DNA from: Bacillota bacterium
Lineage (GTDB): Bacteria; Bacillota; GCA-003054495; Carboxydocellales; JAJZTU01
Reading direction: 5' to 3'
Assembly (NCBI GenBank): GCA_021848765.1
Contig: JAJZTU010000204.1
Span: 1-6,268 of the forward strand
Length of the DNA: 6,268 nt
Each line of letters begins with the position of its first letter. The first letter of the stretch is position 1. Of this stretch, positions 1 through 6,077 are shown piece by piece. The translations under genes were made by a program, and so were the position numbers. The notes under the pieces are model-generated. The model ran no database searches and was not told the origin of the DNA. It was given only the letters and a program-made list of their open reading frames with translations.

Positions 1-23
1 GCCACCTTGCCCTTAAGCCGCAT
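1..23 (-). CDS. 5' end of a probable short-chain dehydrogenase/reductase (partial, runs off the left edge)
   Basis: Only seven complete codons and part of an eighth lie in the window. They read MRLKGKV followed by GC, which would give Ala. This matches the usual opening of classical SDR enzymes, where a basic, Leu/Lys/Gly-rich start leads into the first Rossmann strand and the TGxxxGxG cofactor loop; that loop would lie outside the window. The ATG at 23-21 is preceded by GGGAGGTG at 36-29, with about 7 nt between the GGAGG core and the start, so a gene start is well supported. It begins 27 nt after the stop of the flavoprotein gene at 51-1706 on the same strand and is probably co-transcribed. 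If it is an SDR, it would be an NAD(P)-dependent oxidoreductase acting on an alcohol, ketone or enoyl-type substrate. The start is fairly secure; the family rests on very few residues. Confidence 0.5.
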
Positions 24-50
24 AGCTTCACCTCCCGGAAATGCAATTTT

Positions 51-1706
51 TTAGTAGGAGCGCTCTTCCCAGAACCTGCGCAGTCCGTGCTCTTCAGCAA
101 TGACCTTGTAGGCGTTGTAGCTGCTGCCCCGGCCAATACCGCCTGCAGAGTGCAGGTTGGAGGAGCAAATGTACATATTCTGCACTGGAGTCTTGTAGTT
201 AGAGAATTCAGGACAGGGCCGGAACCGTCCAATCTGGGATGCATACATGGAACCTTCTACCCAGCCGCCTTCCTTCATGTCAAGGTGGCGGTTGATTACA
301 TCATAAGGTGTGGTGATGAATGCTTCGATGAGATTATCCTTAGTCATGTTAGGAGCAAACTTCTGCCAGTATACGAAGAGGTCATCCACGAATTCCTTCT
401 TCTTGCGCAGCCACTCCCGCTCGGAGTAGAACCGGTGCGGCGGAGCAAACTCCTCCACCAGAATGGTATGCTTGCCTGCGGGCGCCCGGGTGGGATCCCA
501 GATGCTGTCAGGAGCGGTTAAGATAAACGGACGTTCCGGATAACCCCTGGTGAAAATTTCGGCTTGATACTTCATGGCCATATAATCAGGGTCTTTAGGT
601 CCGAAATAAAGCCGTGGCTGCTGTCCGCAGTCGGGATTATAGCTGACAGCGGAATATTTGGGCAGTTCGTGCAGGGCAACGTTACCCCACCAGATTTGGG
701 AGCGGTCATAGTCGATGTTACGTACCCGGTGGGCCTGCTTGGGTGTCAAGTGATCTTCACCCAGGAGGCGGAACATGGTCTGGGGAACACCCAGGTCACT
801 GACCACCAAAGTTGTGGCCTTAACTTCGGTTCCATTAGCCAATCTTACGCCTGAAGCCTTACCGTTCTCCACCAGGACCTTGTCAACCTCATGGTGGACA
901 AAGAACTTACCGCCCATCGCACTGAAAGCCCGCTGTAAAGCGTGAGTGATGGTGTGAGTACCACCCAGCACAATAGAGGCTGACTCCCAGGAAAGCACCA
1001 GAGCAATAGTATGAATGAAACCATAGAGGCCAATGGGGTCATCGGGGAGGCAGCCGCTGGAGGTGGGAACCGCCCGCATGAACAGGGTCCGCAACTCCGG
1101 GCTTTCAAACATATCATAAGCAATCTGCTTGGAACTCATGAACTGGTGTACCGGATCAATCCCGGAATCAGGATCCAGCAACAGTTTTTCCAGAGGGTCA
1201 GGCGTGCCCCAGGGTGTAGGGGGACTGTAGCGGTACTCCCGGAAGGCCTGGCGCCATTTTTTCTCATACAAGCCAAACAAAGTGGCATAGGTCTCGGCAT
1301 CCCGCTTGGAGAACCTGGCAATCTCCTCATAGGTCTTGTCAAAGTGCTTCTGGGAGAAATATTCCTTGCCGGTTTCAGGGTCAACCCGCAGGCAGGAATA
1401 ACCGATATAACAGGTCCCGTCATCCCAGACAATTCCCTCATTCTGCTCGGGGAACACATACTGCAGGCCATATTCCTTGAGGTTGAAATCGGTATAGGCC
1501 GGGTGGGCCCAGAAGCGGGTAAAGTGGGCACAAGGATTTTGAATAAACCCGGGCAGGGGGAGATCCTCACCACAAGCCCCTCCACCAACTTCCATCTGTC
1601 TTTCAAACACAGCTGTCTTTAAGCCGGCCTTTTGTAAATAGCAGGCAATAATGGTCCCGTGGTGACCACCGCCAACCACTATCGCATCATAAATAGCATC
1701 AGCCAT
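51..1706 (-). CDS. NAD(P)/FAD-dependent oxidoreductase, phytoene desaturase/PYROXD2-like (second paralogue)
   Basis: This 551-residue cytosolic-looking flavoprotein has no signal peptide or obvious membrane segment. The N-terminus is a Rossmann FAD-binding fold: strand YDAIVVGGG, dinucleotide-binding loop GGGHHG (residues 12-17), acidic Glu35 at the end of the second strand (expected to bind the ribose), then GGG (41-43). Near the C-terminus a segment beginning LDMKEG (about 475) leads to RFRP and then a second FAD-contact region with GGIGRG (about 522-527), as in COG1233 carotenoid desaturase/retinol saturase-type enzymes. Length is normal for the family. The ATG at 1706 has AGGGAGGA 6 nt upstream (1720-1713). 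It is clearly paralogous to the protein at 2109-3722, sharing the N-terminal fold and the LDMKEG...RP block. Members typically dehydrogenate or saturate C-C bonds in hydrophobic molecules. The substrate here is unknown, and a carotenoid role is not supported because no crtB-like or other carotenoid gene is present. Confidence 0.88.
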   Translation of the reverse strand: MADAIYDAIVVGGGHHGTIIACYLQKAGLKTAVFERQMEVGGGACGEDLPLPGFIQNPCAHFTRFWAHPAYTDFNLKEYGLQYVFPEQNEGIVWDDGTCYIGYSCLRVDPETGKEYFSQKHFDKTYEEIARFSKRDAETYATLFGLYEKKWRQAFREYRYSPPTPWGTPDPLEKLLLDPDSGIDPVHQFMSSKQIAYDMFESPELRTLFMRAVPTSSGCLPDDPIGLYGFIHTIALVLSWESASIVLGGTHTITHALQRAFSAMGGKFFVHHEVDKVLVENGKASGVRLANGTEVKATTLVVSDLGVPQTMFRLLGEDHLTPKQAHRVRNIDYDRSQIWWGNVALHELPKYSAVSYNPDCGQQPRLYFGPKDPDYMAMKYQAEIFTRGYPERPFILTAPDSIWDPTRAPAGKHTILVEEFAPPHRFYSEREWLRKKKEFVDDLFVYWQKFAPNMTKDNLIEAFITTPYDVINRHLDMKEGGWVEGSMYASQIGRFRPCPEFSNYKTPVQNMYICSSNLHSAGGIGRGSSYNAYKVIAEEHGLRRFWEERSY

Positions 1707-1712
1707 TGAAAA

Positions 1713-1720
1713 TCCTCCCT
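1713..1720 (-). promoter_or_regulatory. Ribosome binding site of the second flavoprotein gene
   Basis: AGGGAGGA reads on the minus strand 6 nt before the ATG at 1706. It is a strong match to the 16S anti-SD. It lies in the 40-nt gap after the 94-residue gene, so this gene initiates on its own rather than only by coupling. The gap also holds two copies of ATTAAGCG on the plus strand (starting near 1724 and 1746) with no evident role. Confidence 0.75.
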
Positions 1721-1746
1721 TCCATTAAGCGATTAATTTTTTAGGA

Positions 1747-2031
1747 TTAAGCGTTTTTCCGGCTCTCAGTTCCGGCTGCCTGGACCTTAGCGCTGGGTGA
1801 TTTCTGGAATGCCATCTTCAGTACTTTTAAGATGATTCCCGGCTTCAGAGCCATCTTTATAGCGGTTCTGATATCTTCCCCGCTCAGTTGACAGGTAATA
1901 TACCAGTGAACCGGCTCCGTAGCTTCAATCTTCATATTCAAACCGAATTCTTTATTCTCCTCATTTACTTCCAGCCCGGCAAATTCCGAAATGAGGACTG
2001 TTTTACCCAAACCGGTGGATTGTACTAACAT
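1747..2031 (-). CDS. Conserved-looking small protein of unknown function (94 aa) between two flavoprotein genes
   Basis: I do not recognise this protein. The frame is open from 2097, but the supported start is the ATG at 2031-2029, which has AAAGGAGGG at 2047-2039; the longer reading would run through the inverted repeat at 2056-2077 and has no clear SD. The 94-residue product appears to have a β-rich N-terminal half with alternating hydrophobic residues, including KTVLISEF, LNMKIEAT and VHWYITCQL. A helix-forming stretch follows from GEDIRTAIKM to about residue 77, then a polar, basic, probably disordered tail ending RKNA. There is one cysteine (Cys47), no metal-binding cluster, no signal peptide and no convincing membrane segment, though residues about 62-75 (LKPGIILKVLKMAF) form a basic amphipathic helix that could touch a membrane. 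Its position between two related FAD enzymes, in the same direction and with short gaps, suggests an accessory subunit, substrate carrier or adaptor for them; that is inference. Confidence 0.72.
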   Translation of the reverse strand: MLVQSTGLGKTVLISEFAGLEVNEENKEFGLNMKIEATEPVHWYITCQLSGEDIRTAIKMALKPGIILKVLKMAFQKSPSAKVQAAGTESRKNA

Positions 2032-2038
2032 TTGAGAA

Positions 2039-2047
2039 CCCTCCTTT
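2039..2047 (-). promoter_or_regulatory. Ribosome binding site that fixes the start of the 94-aa gene
   Basis: AAAGGAGGG reads on the minus strand, 7 nt before the ATG at 2031. It is close to a perfect anti-SD match. This selects the internal ATG over the upstream in-frame ATG at 2097, and so shortens the protein from 116 to 94 residues. Confidence 0.8.
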
Positions 2048-2055
2048 GTTACCCC

Positions 2056-2077
2056 CGGCCTGCAATTTTGCAGGCCG
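2056..2077 (-). repeat. Inverted repeat / RNA hairpin between the first flavoprotein gene and the 94-aa gene
   Basis: The arms CGGCCTGCA (2056-2064) and TGCAGGCCG (2069-2077) are perfectly complementary, 9 bp around a 4-nt ATTT loop, and one more A:T pair is possible inside. In minus-strand RNA the hairpin sits 31 nt after the stop of the upstream flavoprotein gene and about 8 nt before the SD of the 94-aa gene. The sequence after it is GGGGGTAAC with no U-run, so it is not a standard intrinsic terminator. It more probably acts in mRNA processing or stability, in differential expression within the operon, or as a protein-binding site. The structure is directly visible; the role is inferred. 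Confidence 0.7.
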
Positions 2078-2108
2078 CCTCTTCTCCATCCCTGCAACCT
2101 GGTTCTCT

Positions 2109-3722
2109 TTACAGCAAGTTCAGTTCCTTGGACCGTGTTACACTCTCAGGTTCCTTCCACCATTTATCGAAGCCCTGGTCCTCGGCGATAGCATTGGCTC
2201 CGTTGTAGGCCGGCCCGAAGACCACCAATCCGCCGGAGAAACTGCTGGCCCCACAGAGGTAGAGGTTCTTAATGGGGGTCAGATGCCGGGAACACTCTTC
2301 GTTGGGTCTTAAGTAGCCCATCTGCAGCGGGTAGTAGCCGCCTTGCTTGATAGACCCTTCTTTCATATCCAGGAATTTGTTCTCAATATCTTTCGGTGTG
2401 GAGAGATAGCGCCACAGGATGTTGTTCTCATCCACATTGGGGGCGTACTGCTGCAGAGTCTTAATAACCTTGTCCGCCTGCTCGTTGCGCAGATTGTACC
2501 AGTTTTCGGCATCACCTTGCAGGCGATAGGGAGCATGCTGGGAGAGCAGGGCAGTGTGCCGTCCGGGAGGCGCTTGGGAAGGATCGTGGATACTGGGGAA
2601 ACAGGCGTTAAAGCAGCCCTCTCCAACTTCACCCTTCTTGATATTATCCCAGTGGCGAATTAGCTCTTCCTCGGTCTCAGCGCCCAAGAAATAAATAAAG
2701 GCTTTATTGACATCCGGGTTCTTCTCGGCGGCCTTAAAGTCCGGGGCATGCTCAAGGGCTAAATGAACTCCGAAGAGACTGGACCATTCCCACTTATACT
2801 GCTTGGTACGCCGGACGAAATCACCAGTCAGGTTTTCTTCACCAACATAATCCAGGAAGGTCTGATAGGGGTCAATCGTACTGGCTACAAAATCAGACTC
2901 GTAGACAGTGCCATCGTACAACTCTAGCCCTTTGGCGACACCGTTCTCCACGATAATCCGCTTTATGACTTGGCTGCCCACAATCATGCCGCCATTATCA
3001 TAGACGAACTTGCTCATCACGTGGGATAAGCGGTGGGAACCACCTGCACAGAGCCGGTAGTTAACAGCCCGGTTAATCATTAAGGGTACCAGGTAGCCCA
3101 CACCCTCCAGGTCGTAGTCCAGACCCCACTTGCAGGCTGCATACAGAATAAGCGCCCGGACATGTTCGTTATCGAAAATCTCATTAACAATCTGTTGAGG
3201 AGTCTTCTCAGCATAGCTTTGAATTTCGCGGCCCAGTTCACTGGACTGCATTTTAATCAATGCTTCAAAGGCCGGGTGTGCCCGCTCATAAGTGGCCGGT
3301 CCAAGGAAGACATCGGTATACTTCTTAAACTTGTGGTACATTTCCACATATGAGTCAGCATCATGTTGGGAGAATTGGGCAATTGATTTAGCGGTTCTTT
3401 CAGGATCCTGGTAGAGGCAGAGGCTCCGGCCGTCCTTCATGGGCATTACCATTCCCGGATCGGGATGAATCCATTTCAACCCATACTTTTCTTCGAGTTC
3501 AAAATCCGGAAATACCGGAGCGAAGTCCACCATAGCATGGTAGACAGCGTGGGTATTGTGGAGGAACCCCGGAATGGTGACCTGTTCGGTGGCAAGACCA
3601 CCGCCGATTTCCATTCTCCTCTCCAACAGCAGCACCTTTTTCCCCGCCTTGGCCAGATACCCGCCTAACGCTAACCCGTTAGGCCCTACACCAATGATAA
3701 TCCCATCATACTTTTTTGCCAT
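2109..3722 (-). CDS. NAD(P)/FAD-dependent oxidoreductase, phytoene desaturase/PYROXD2-like (first paralogue)
   Basis: This 537-residue flavoprotein appears to be the first gene of the leftward cluster. The start is taken as the ATG at 3722 (MAKKYDG), because AGGAGGAGT lies at 3740-3732, about 9 nt upstream. The alternative ATG at 3743 would place this SD inside the coding region. The N-terminal FAD-binding fold shows IIIGVGPNG (GVGPNG at 11-16), Glu34 after LLL, and GGG at 40-42. The C-terminal part has LDMKEG (about 451), YLRP, then LYLCGASSFSGG (about 487-498) and the helix NGANAIAED, the second FAD-contact region. This order and length are typical of COG1233 enzymes. It is a diverged paralogue of the enzyme at 51-1706; that one has CSSNLHSAGGIGRG where this has CGASSFSGGLVVFG, so the active sites probably differ. 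Both could work as a heteromeric pair or on successive intermediates. The substrate cannot be read from sequence. Confidence 0.88.
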   Translation of the reverse strand: MAKKYDGIIIGVGPNGLALGGYLAKAGKKVLLLERRMEIGGGLATEQVTIPGFLHNTHAVYHAMVDFAPVFPDFELEEKYGLKWIHPDPGMVMPMKDGRSLCLYQDPERTAKSIAQFSQHDADSYVEMYHKFKKYTDVFLGPATYERAHPAFEALIKMQSSELGREIQSYAEKTPQQIVNEIFDNEHVRALILYAACKWGLDYDLEGVGYLVPLMINRAVNYRLCAGGSHRLSHVMSKFVYDNGGMIVGSQVIKRIIVENGVAKGLELYDGTVYESDFVASTIDPYQTFLDYVGEENLTGDFVRRTKQYKWEWSSLFGVHLALEHAPDFKAAEKNPDVNKAFIYFLGAETEEELIRHWDNIKKGEVGEGCFNACFPSIHDPSQAPPGRHTALLSQHAPYRLQGDAENWYNLRNEQADKVIKTLQQYAPNVDENNILWRYLSTPKDIENKFLDMKEGSIKQGGYYPLQMGYLRPNEECSRHLTPIKNLYLCGASSFSGGLVVFGPAYNGANAIAEDQGFDKWWKEPESVTRSKELNLL

Positions 3723-3731
3723 TGCACATTC

Positions 3732-3740
3732 ACTCCTCCT
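3732..3740 (-). promoter_or_regulatory. Ribosome binding site that fixes the start of the first flavoprotein gene
   Basis: AGGAGGAGT on the minus strand precedes the ATG at 3722 by 9 nt. It overlaps the alternative upstream start at 3743 and so argues for the shorter 537-residue product. Just upstream, at 3752-3761, is TTTCGTGAAA, a short near-palindrome. Confidence 0.75.
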
Positions 3741-4100
3741 CACCTGATAGATTTCGTGAAAGGTTTCTTTGATACCATGTTAGCATCCAAGCCTGTTTCT
3801 GTATTCGCACAAACCGGCCGAAAACTGTCTGATAATTTTGACCACTTATGCGAACCGGCGTCAGGGGGTAAGATAAAAAACGGACCCTGCCAGTCGAACT
3901 GAGAGGGTCAATGGAGTTATTTAGACCTGAACGGCTGGACATTAAAGGTATAGTCTGGTCTCAAATGGCTAAAATATCGCCCCGACTGCTGAATTTTGCA
4001 CCCGGAACTGTTTCAAAAACTGTTGCTTAACTCCCGAAAAAATCTTCGCCAAATGCAGGAAGCCAACAATAAACGGCAAATAATATACTTAAGTCATAAA
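3741..4100. other. Divergent intergenic region with leader-like structure and no convincing gene
   Basis: This stretch separates the leftward flavoprotein cluster from the rightward hemerythrin gene and should hold both promoters. I see no coding region with an SD. It holds a hairpin plus T6 (separate entry) and AACCGGC twice on the plus strand (3812-3818 and 3853-3859, 41 bp apart). AACTGTT is also repeated on the plus strand (4006-4012 and 4018-4024, 12 bp apart), and the short inverted arms AGACC/GGTCT lie at 3923-3927 and 3957-3961. For the minus strand, TCGACT (3897-3892), a 16-bp spacer and TATCTT (3875-3870) give a weak σ70-type match overlapping the hairpin. For the plus strand, TATACT (4084-4089) resembles a -10 box but has no -35 box. 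None of the promoter calls is strong. Confidence 0.45.
3875..3909 (-). terminator. Terminator- or attenuator-like hairpin upstream of the flavoprotein cluster
   Basis: On the minus strand the arms GACCCT (3909-3904) and AGGGTC (3888-3883) pair. An inner stem CAGT/ACTG (3901-3898 with 3894-3891) closes a 3-nt loop, and a 2x2 internal loop separates the two stems. The 3' arm is followed by CG and then TTTTTT (3880-3875), the layout of an intrinsic terminator. No minus-strand gene lies upstream of it for it to terminate; it points into the region that would be the 5' leader of the flavoprotein gene at 3722. It may therefore be a transcription attenuator, the end of a small RNA, or an operator palindrome in DNA. 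The stem is shorter and less GC-rich than the best terminators. Confidence 0.45.
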
Positions 4101-4107
4101 AAGGAGG
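4101..4107 (+). promoter_or_regulatory. Ribosome binding site that fixes the start of the hemerythrin-like gene
   Basis: AAGGAGG lies 8 nt before the ATG at 4116. The frame is open back to an ATG at 3996, but the extra 40 residues are unlike the HHE family and that ATG lacks an SD, so the start at 4116 is preferred. Confidence 0.85.
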
Positions 4108-4115
4108 AATGCCAT

Positions 4116-4541
4116 ATGACTTGGCTTGACCGCTATCACGAGGATCACAAATCCGTTTTACTTTTACTGGCAAAACTTGAGGGTAACCTGACCGAAATGG
4201 AAAAGGGTCAAACCAGACCAAACATTATGCTGGAATTCGAGGAATTCGGAGATGTCATCAAGCAAGTAATTATTCCCCACTTTAAAGCCGAAGAAGAAGA
4301 TGCTTATCCTAAATTAGTCAAGCTGAATCCAGCCGCTACCCAGTTTGTTGACAACATGCTGGAAGACCACAGGAAACTGCACAAAGCCTTTAAGGAATAC
4401 CTGGCGGCACTGGGACCTGCAAATCAGGACAAGCTGATTAAATCGGGAAAAATTATGCTCCAACTCCTCATGAAACACATAGAAAAAGAAGAAAATGCTT
4501 TACCCGAACTCTTAAAAAGAGCTCAAAAAAAACCGCAATAG
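4116..4541 (+). CDS. Hemerythrin/HHE cation-binding domain protein
   Basis: This 141-residue, all-helical, single-domain cytosolic protein is of normal length for a stand-alone HHE domain. The histidine and acidic ligands expected for a non-heme di-iron four-helix bundle are present in order: YHEDH with His8 and His11 on helix 1, His55 and Glu59 (HxxxE, in IIPHFKAEEE) on helix 2, His85 and His89 (DHRKLH) on helix 3, and His121 and Glu125 (HxxxE, in KHIEKEE) on helix 4. A basic tail ends KKPQ. The family binds O2 or NO or senses iron and redox state, and in anaerobes is often linked to oxygen or nitrosative stress; which applies here is not visible. It is monocistronic, divergent from the flavoprotein cluster and convergent with the heptose operon. 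Shared control with the oxygen-sensitive or redox enzymes next door is possible but unproven. Confidence 0.9.
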   Translation: MTWLDRYHEDHKSVLLLLAKLEGNLTEMEKGQTRPNIMLEFEEFGDVIKQVIIPHFKAEEEDAYPKLVKLNPAATQFVDNMLEDHRKLHKAFKEYLAALGPANQDKLIKSGKIMLQLLMKHIEKEENALPELLKRAQKKPQ

Positions 4542-4543
4542 AC

Positions 4544-4586
4544 AAAAAAAGGATACCCGCCACCTCAGGAGGGTATCCTCTCCTTT
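4544..4586. terminator. Bidirectional intrinsic terminator between the hemerythrin gene and the heptose operon
   Basis: GGATACCC (4551-4558) pairs with GGGTATCC (4571-4578). After one G/A mismatch, CC/GG adds two inner pairs around a 6-nt loop, ACCTCA. On the minus strand the stem is followed by seven T (4550-4544), a strong terminator for the rfaE2 end, which stops at 4586. On the plus strand the tail is CTCTCCTTTT (4579-4588), a weaker U-rich run serving the hemerythrin gene that ends at 4541. The last plus-strand bases overlap the rfaE2 stop codon, so the two transcripts end within about 45 bp. Confidence 0.85.
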
Positions 4587-5071
4587 TAGTCCACTTGACG
4601 CATTTTCTCCACAAGCTTCGCAATTAATGCTGTTGTAGATTTTCCGGCGGTTTCCCCCACAAGCACAACTTTTCCCCCATAGGAGCTAACCAACCCGGCT
4701 TCAGCCAGACTTTTCCCCCGGTAATCTCCGCCTTTCACATGAAAGTGCGGCTCAAGCTGAGAGATTACATCCAAAGGAGTGGTTTCCGTAAAGATGACCA
4801 CATAATCCACACACTCCAAAGCAGCAATCATTTCCGCCCGTTCCCGTTCATCATTTACAGGGCGGCCTTCCCCTTTAAGGGCCCGGACAGATTCATCGCT
4901 ATTGATACCCACCACCAAAAGGTCACCTAATGCTTTTGCTTGCTGTAAATAGCGGATATGGCCGATGTGCAGGATATCAAAACAACCATTGGTAAAGACA
5001 ATTTTCTTCCCTTCCCGCTTCACTGCACTGATCACGGTTTTTAAGCTTTCCAAATCAACCAGCTTGTGCAT
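4586..5071 (-). CDS. rfaE2: D-glycero-β-D-manno-heptose 1-phosphate adenylyltransferase
   Basis: This enzyme transfers AMP from ATP to D-glycero-β-D-manno-heptose 1-phosphate, giving ADP-heptose in the cytosol for surface glycan assembly. It is a nucleotidyltransferase of the cytidylyltransferase-like α/β fold. With the start used here (161 residues) the hallmark TNGCFDILHIGH lies at 27-38 (the HxGH nucleotide-binding motif being HIGH at 35-38). NSDES is at 57-61, KGGDY at 113-117 and GKSTT at 143-147, all as in the C-terminal domain of E. coli HldE. I chose the ATG at 5071 because AGGTG (5083-5079) lies 7 nt before it; the ATG two codons earlier (5077) would leave only 1 nt. The start overlaps the end of rfaE1 by 17 nt in another frame, which suggests translational coupling. 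The split arrangement corresponds to the two domains of fused HldE. It is the last gene of the operon, followed at once by a strong terminator. Confidence 0.93.
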   Translation of the reverse strand: MHKLVDLESLKTVISAVKREGKKIVFTNGCFDILHIGHIRYLQQAKALGDLLVVGINSDESVRALKGEGRPVNDERERAEMIAALECVDYVVIFTETTPLDVISQLEPHFHVKGGDYRGKSLAEAGLVSSYGGKVVLVGETAGKSTTALIAKLVEKMRQVD

Positions 5072-6053
5072 TTTCATTCACCTGTAACTCATTTAACAGT
5101 TCCTGAACTGTTACAGTGGCGGCCCCCTGTTTTCCTACCACTGCCCCGGCGGCATAGTTGGCCAACAGCATGGCCTGATGATAGTCCGCCCCGCCGGCCA
5201 AAGCCAGAGCCAGCACAGCGGTTACTGTATCCCCCGCTCCGGTAACATCAAAAACCTCAGACCCGGTAGCCGGAACAGAGACAGGCTCCCCCTGCCGTAA
5301 AAGCAAAGTCATCCCTTCCGGGCCCCTGGTTATCAGCACTGCCTCCCCATGCACAGTTTCCAGCAGTTTGCGCCCCGCGGTAAGCACACTGATATTGTCC
5401 CCCAATTTTATCCCGGTGGCTGTTTCAACTTCCGGAATATTGGGAGTAACTACCGTTGCATACAAATACTTTGCATAATCTTTACCTTTAGGATCAACTA
5501 CTACCGGAACCCTTTTCTCAGCAGCCATAGCGATTAGCCTGGTACATAGTTCCCTGGAAACTACTCCTTTTCCATAATCAGATATTACCACAGCTGCGGT
5601 TTGGGGCATTAATTCCTGCAAATGGGACAGAATTTTTTCAGCAATATGCGGAAATACCCAGTGAGTCTTTTCGCTGTCCATACGGACGATCTGCTGGCCC
5701 TGGGCTACCACCCGGGTTTTCCTGGTAGTCGGCCGGGTGGGGTCCACCAGAACCCCCTCCGCGCAGAGATTCGCTTGTTCCAGCATTTTAAGAAGGTTGA
5801 CTCCCGCCCGGTCATTGCCCACAACCCCACTAACCCCCGCCCATCCACCCAAAGAGCGGATATTATTAGCTACATTACAAGCCCCTCCCAGCCTGCTGGA
5901 TCTTTTTTCAATTTCCAGGACAGGAATCGGTGCTTCCGGCGAAATTCTGGTAACTCTACCGTGAATATACTCGTCAACTATTAAGTCTCCTATTACCAAT
6001 ATCTTTTGCTGATTAAACTTTTCTATGATCTCACCTAATCTGCTTCTTCCCAT
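5055..6053 (-). CDS. rfaE1: D-glycero-β-D-manno-heptose-7-phosphate kinase
   Basis: This 332-residue PfkB/ribokinase-fold kinase phosphorylates D-glycero-D-manno-heptose 7-phosphate at C1 with ATP, giving the 1,7-bisphosphate that GmhB then dephosphorylates. Visible marks are VIGDLIVDEY (20-29), the heptose-kinase signature RISPEAPIPV (36-45), GGACNVANNI (56-65, sugar-binding region), DPKGKDYAKY, TPNIPEVE and ITRGPEGMTL. The C-terminal PfkB signature DVTGAGDT lies at about 269-276, with catalytic Asp at about 275. Motif order and spacing match the N-terminal domain of E. coli HldE; the protein stops about where that fusion passes into the adenylyltransferase domain. The ATG at 6053 is preceded by GGGGGA (6066-6061) at 7 nt, a poorer SD than elsewhere in the window. 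It lies 24 nt after gmhB and overlaps rfaE2 by 17 nt, so all three are very likely one transcript. Confidence 0.94.
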   Translation of the reverse strand: MGRSRLGEIIEKFNQQKILVIGDLIVDEYIHGRVTRISPEAPIPVLEIEKRSSRLGGACNVANNIRSLGGWAGVSGVVGNDRAGVNLLKMLEQANLCAEGVLVDPTRPTTRKTRVVAQGQQIVRMDSEKTHWVFPHIAEKILSHLQELMPQTAAVVISDYGKGVVSRELCTRLIAMAAEKRVPVVVDPKGKDYAKYLYATVVTPNIPEVETATGIKLGDNISVLTAGRKLLETVHGEAVLITRGPEGMTLLLRQGEPVSVPATGSEVFDVTGAGDTVTAVLALALAGGADYHQAMLLANYAAGAVVGKQGAATVTVQELLNELQVNENAQAG

Positions 6054-6077
6054 CTATCAGTCCCCCGCTTGCTTCAG

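Noticed and set aside
87..521. 144-residue plus-strand frame opposite the C-terminal part of the second flavoprotein
   Set aside because: Antisense to conserved coding sequence, with no SD and no family resemblance.
1011..1622. 203-residue plus-strand frame opposite the second flavoprotein gene
   Set aside because: Entirely antisense to a well-supported gene with clear FAD motifs, and it has no SD or recognisable domain. A shadow frame.
51..3722. Carotenoid biosynthesis locus
   Set aside because: Phytoene-desaturase-like folds alone are not specific; no phytoene/squalene synthase, cyclase or isoprenoid gene is in the window, and PYROXD2-type enzymes share the same domains.
3871..3897. σ54-type promoter around TGGCAG on the minus strand
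   Set aside because: The -24-like element TGGCAG is present, but the GC dinucleotide expected at -12 is missing; the bases there are a T-run.
3730..3942. 70-residue minus-strand frame in the leader of the flavoprotein cluster
   Set aside because: No SD before its start, it runs through the terminator-like hairpin and the SD of the next gene, and its composition is not protein-like. Judged to be chance.
3996..4115. N-terminal extension of the hemerythrin-like protein by 40 residues
   Set aside because: The frame is open, but the strong SD at 4101-4107 and the usual position of the first HHE histidines near the N-terminus favour the ATG at 4116.
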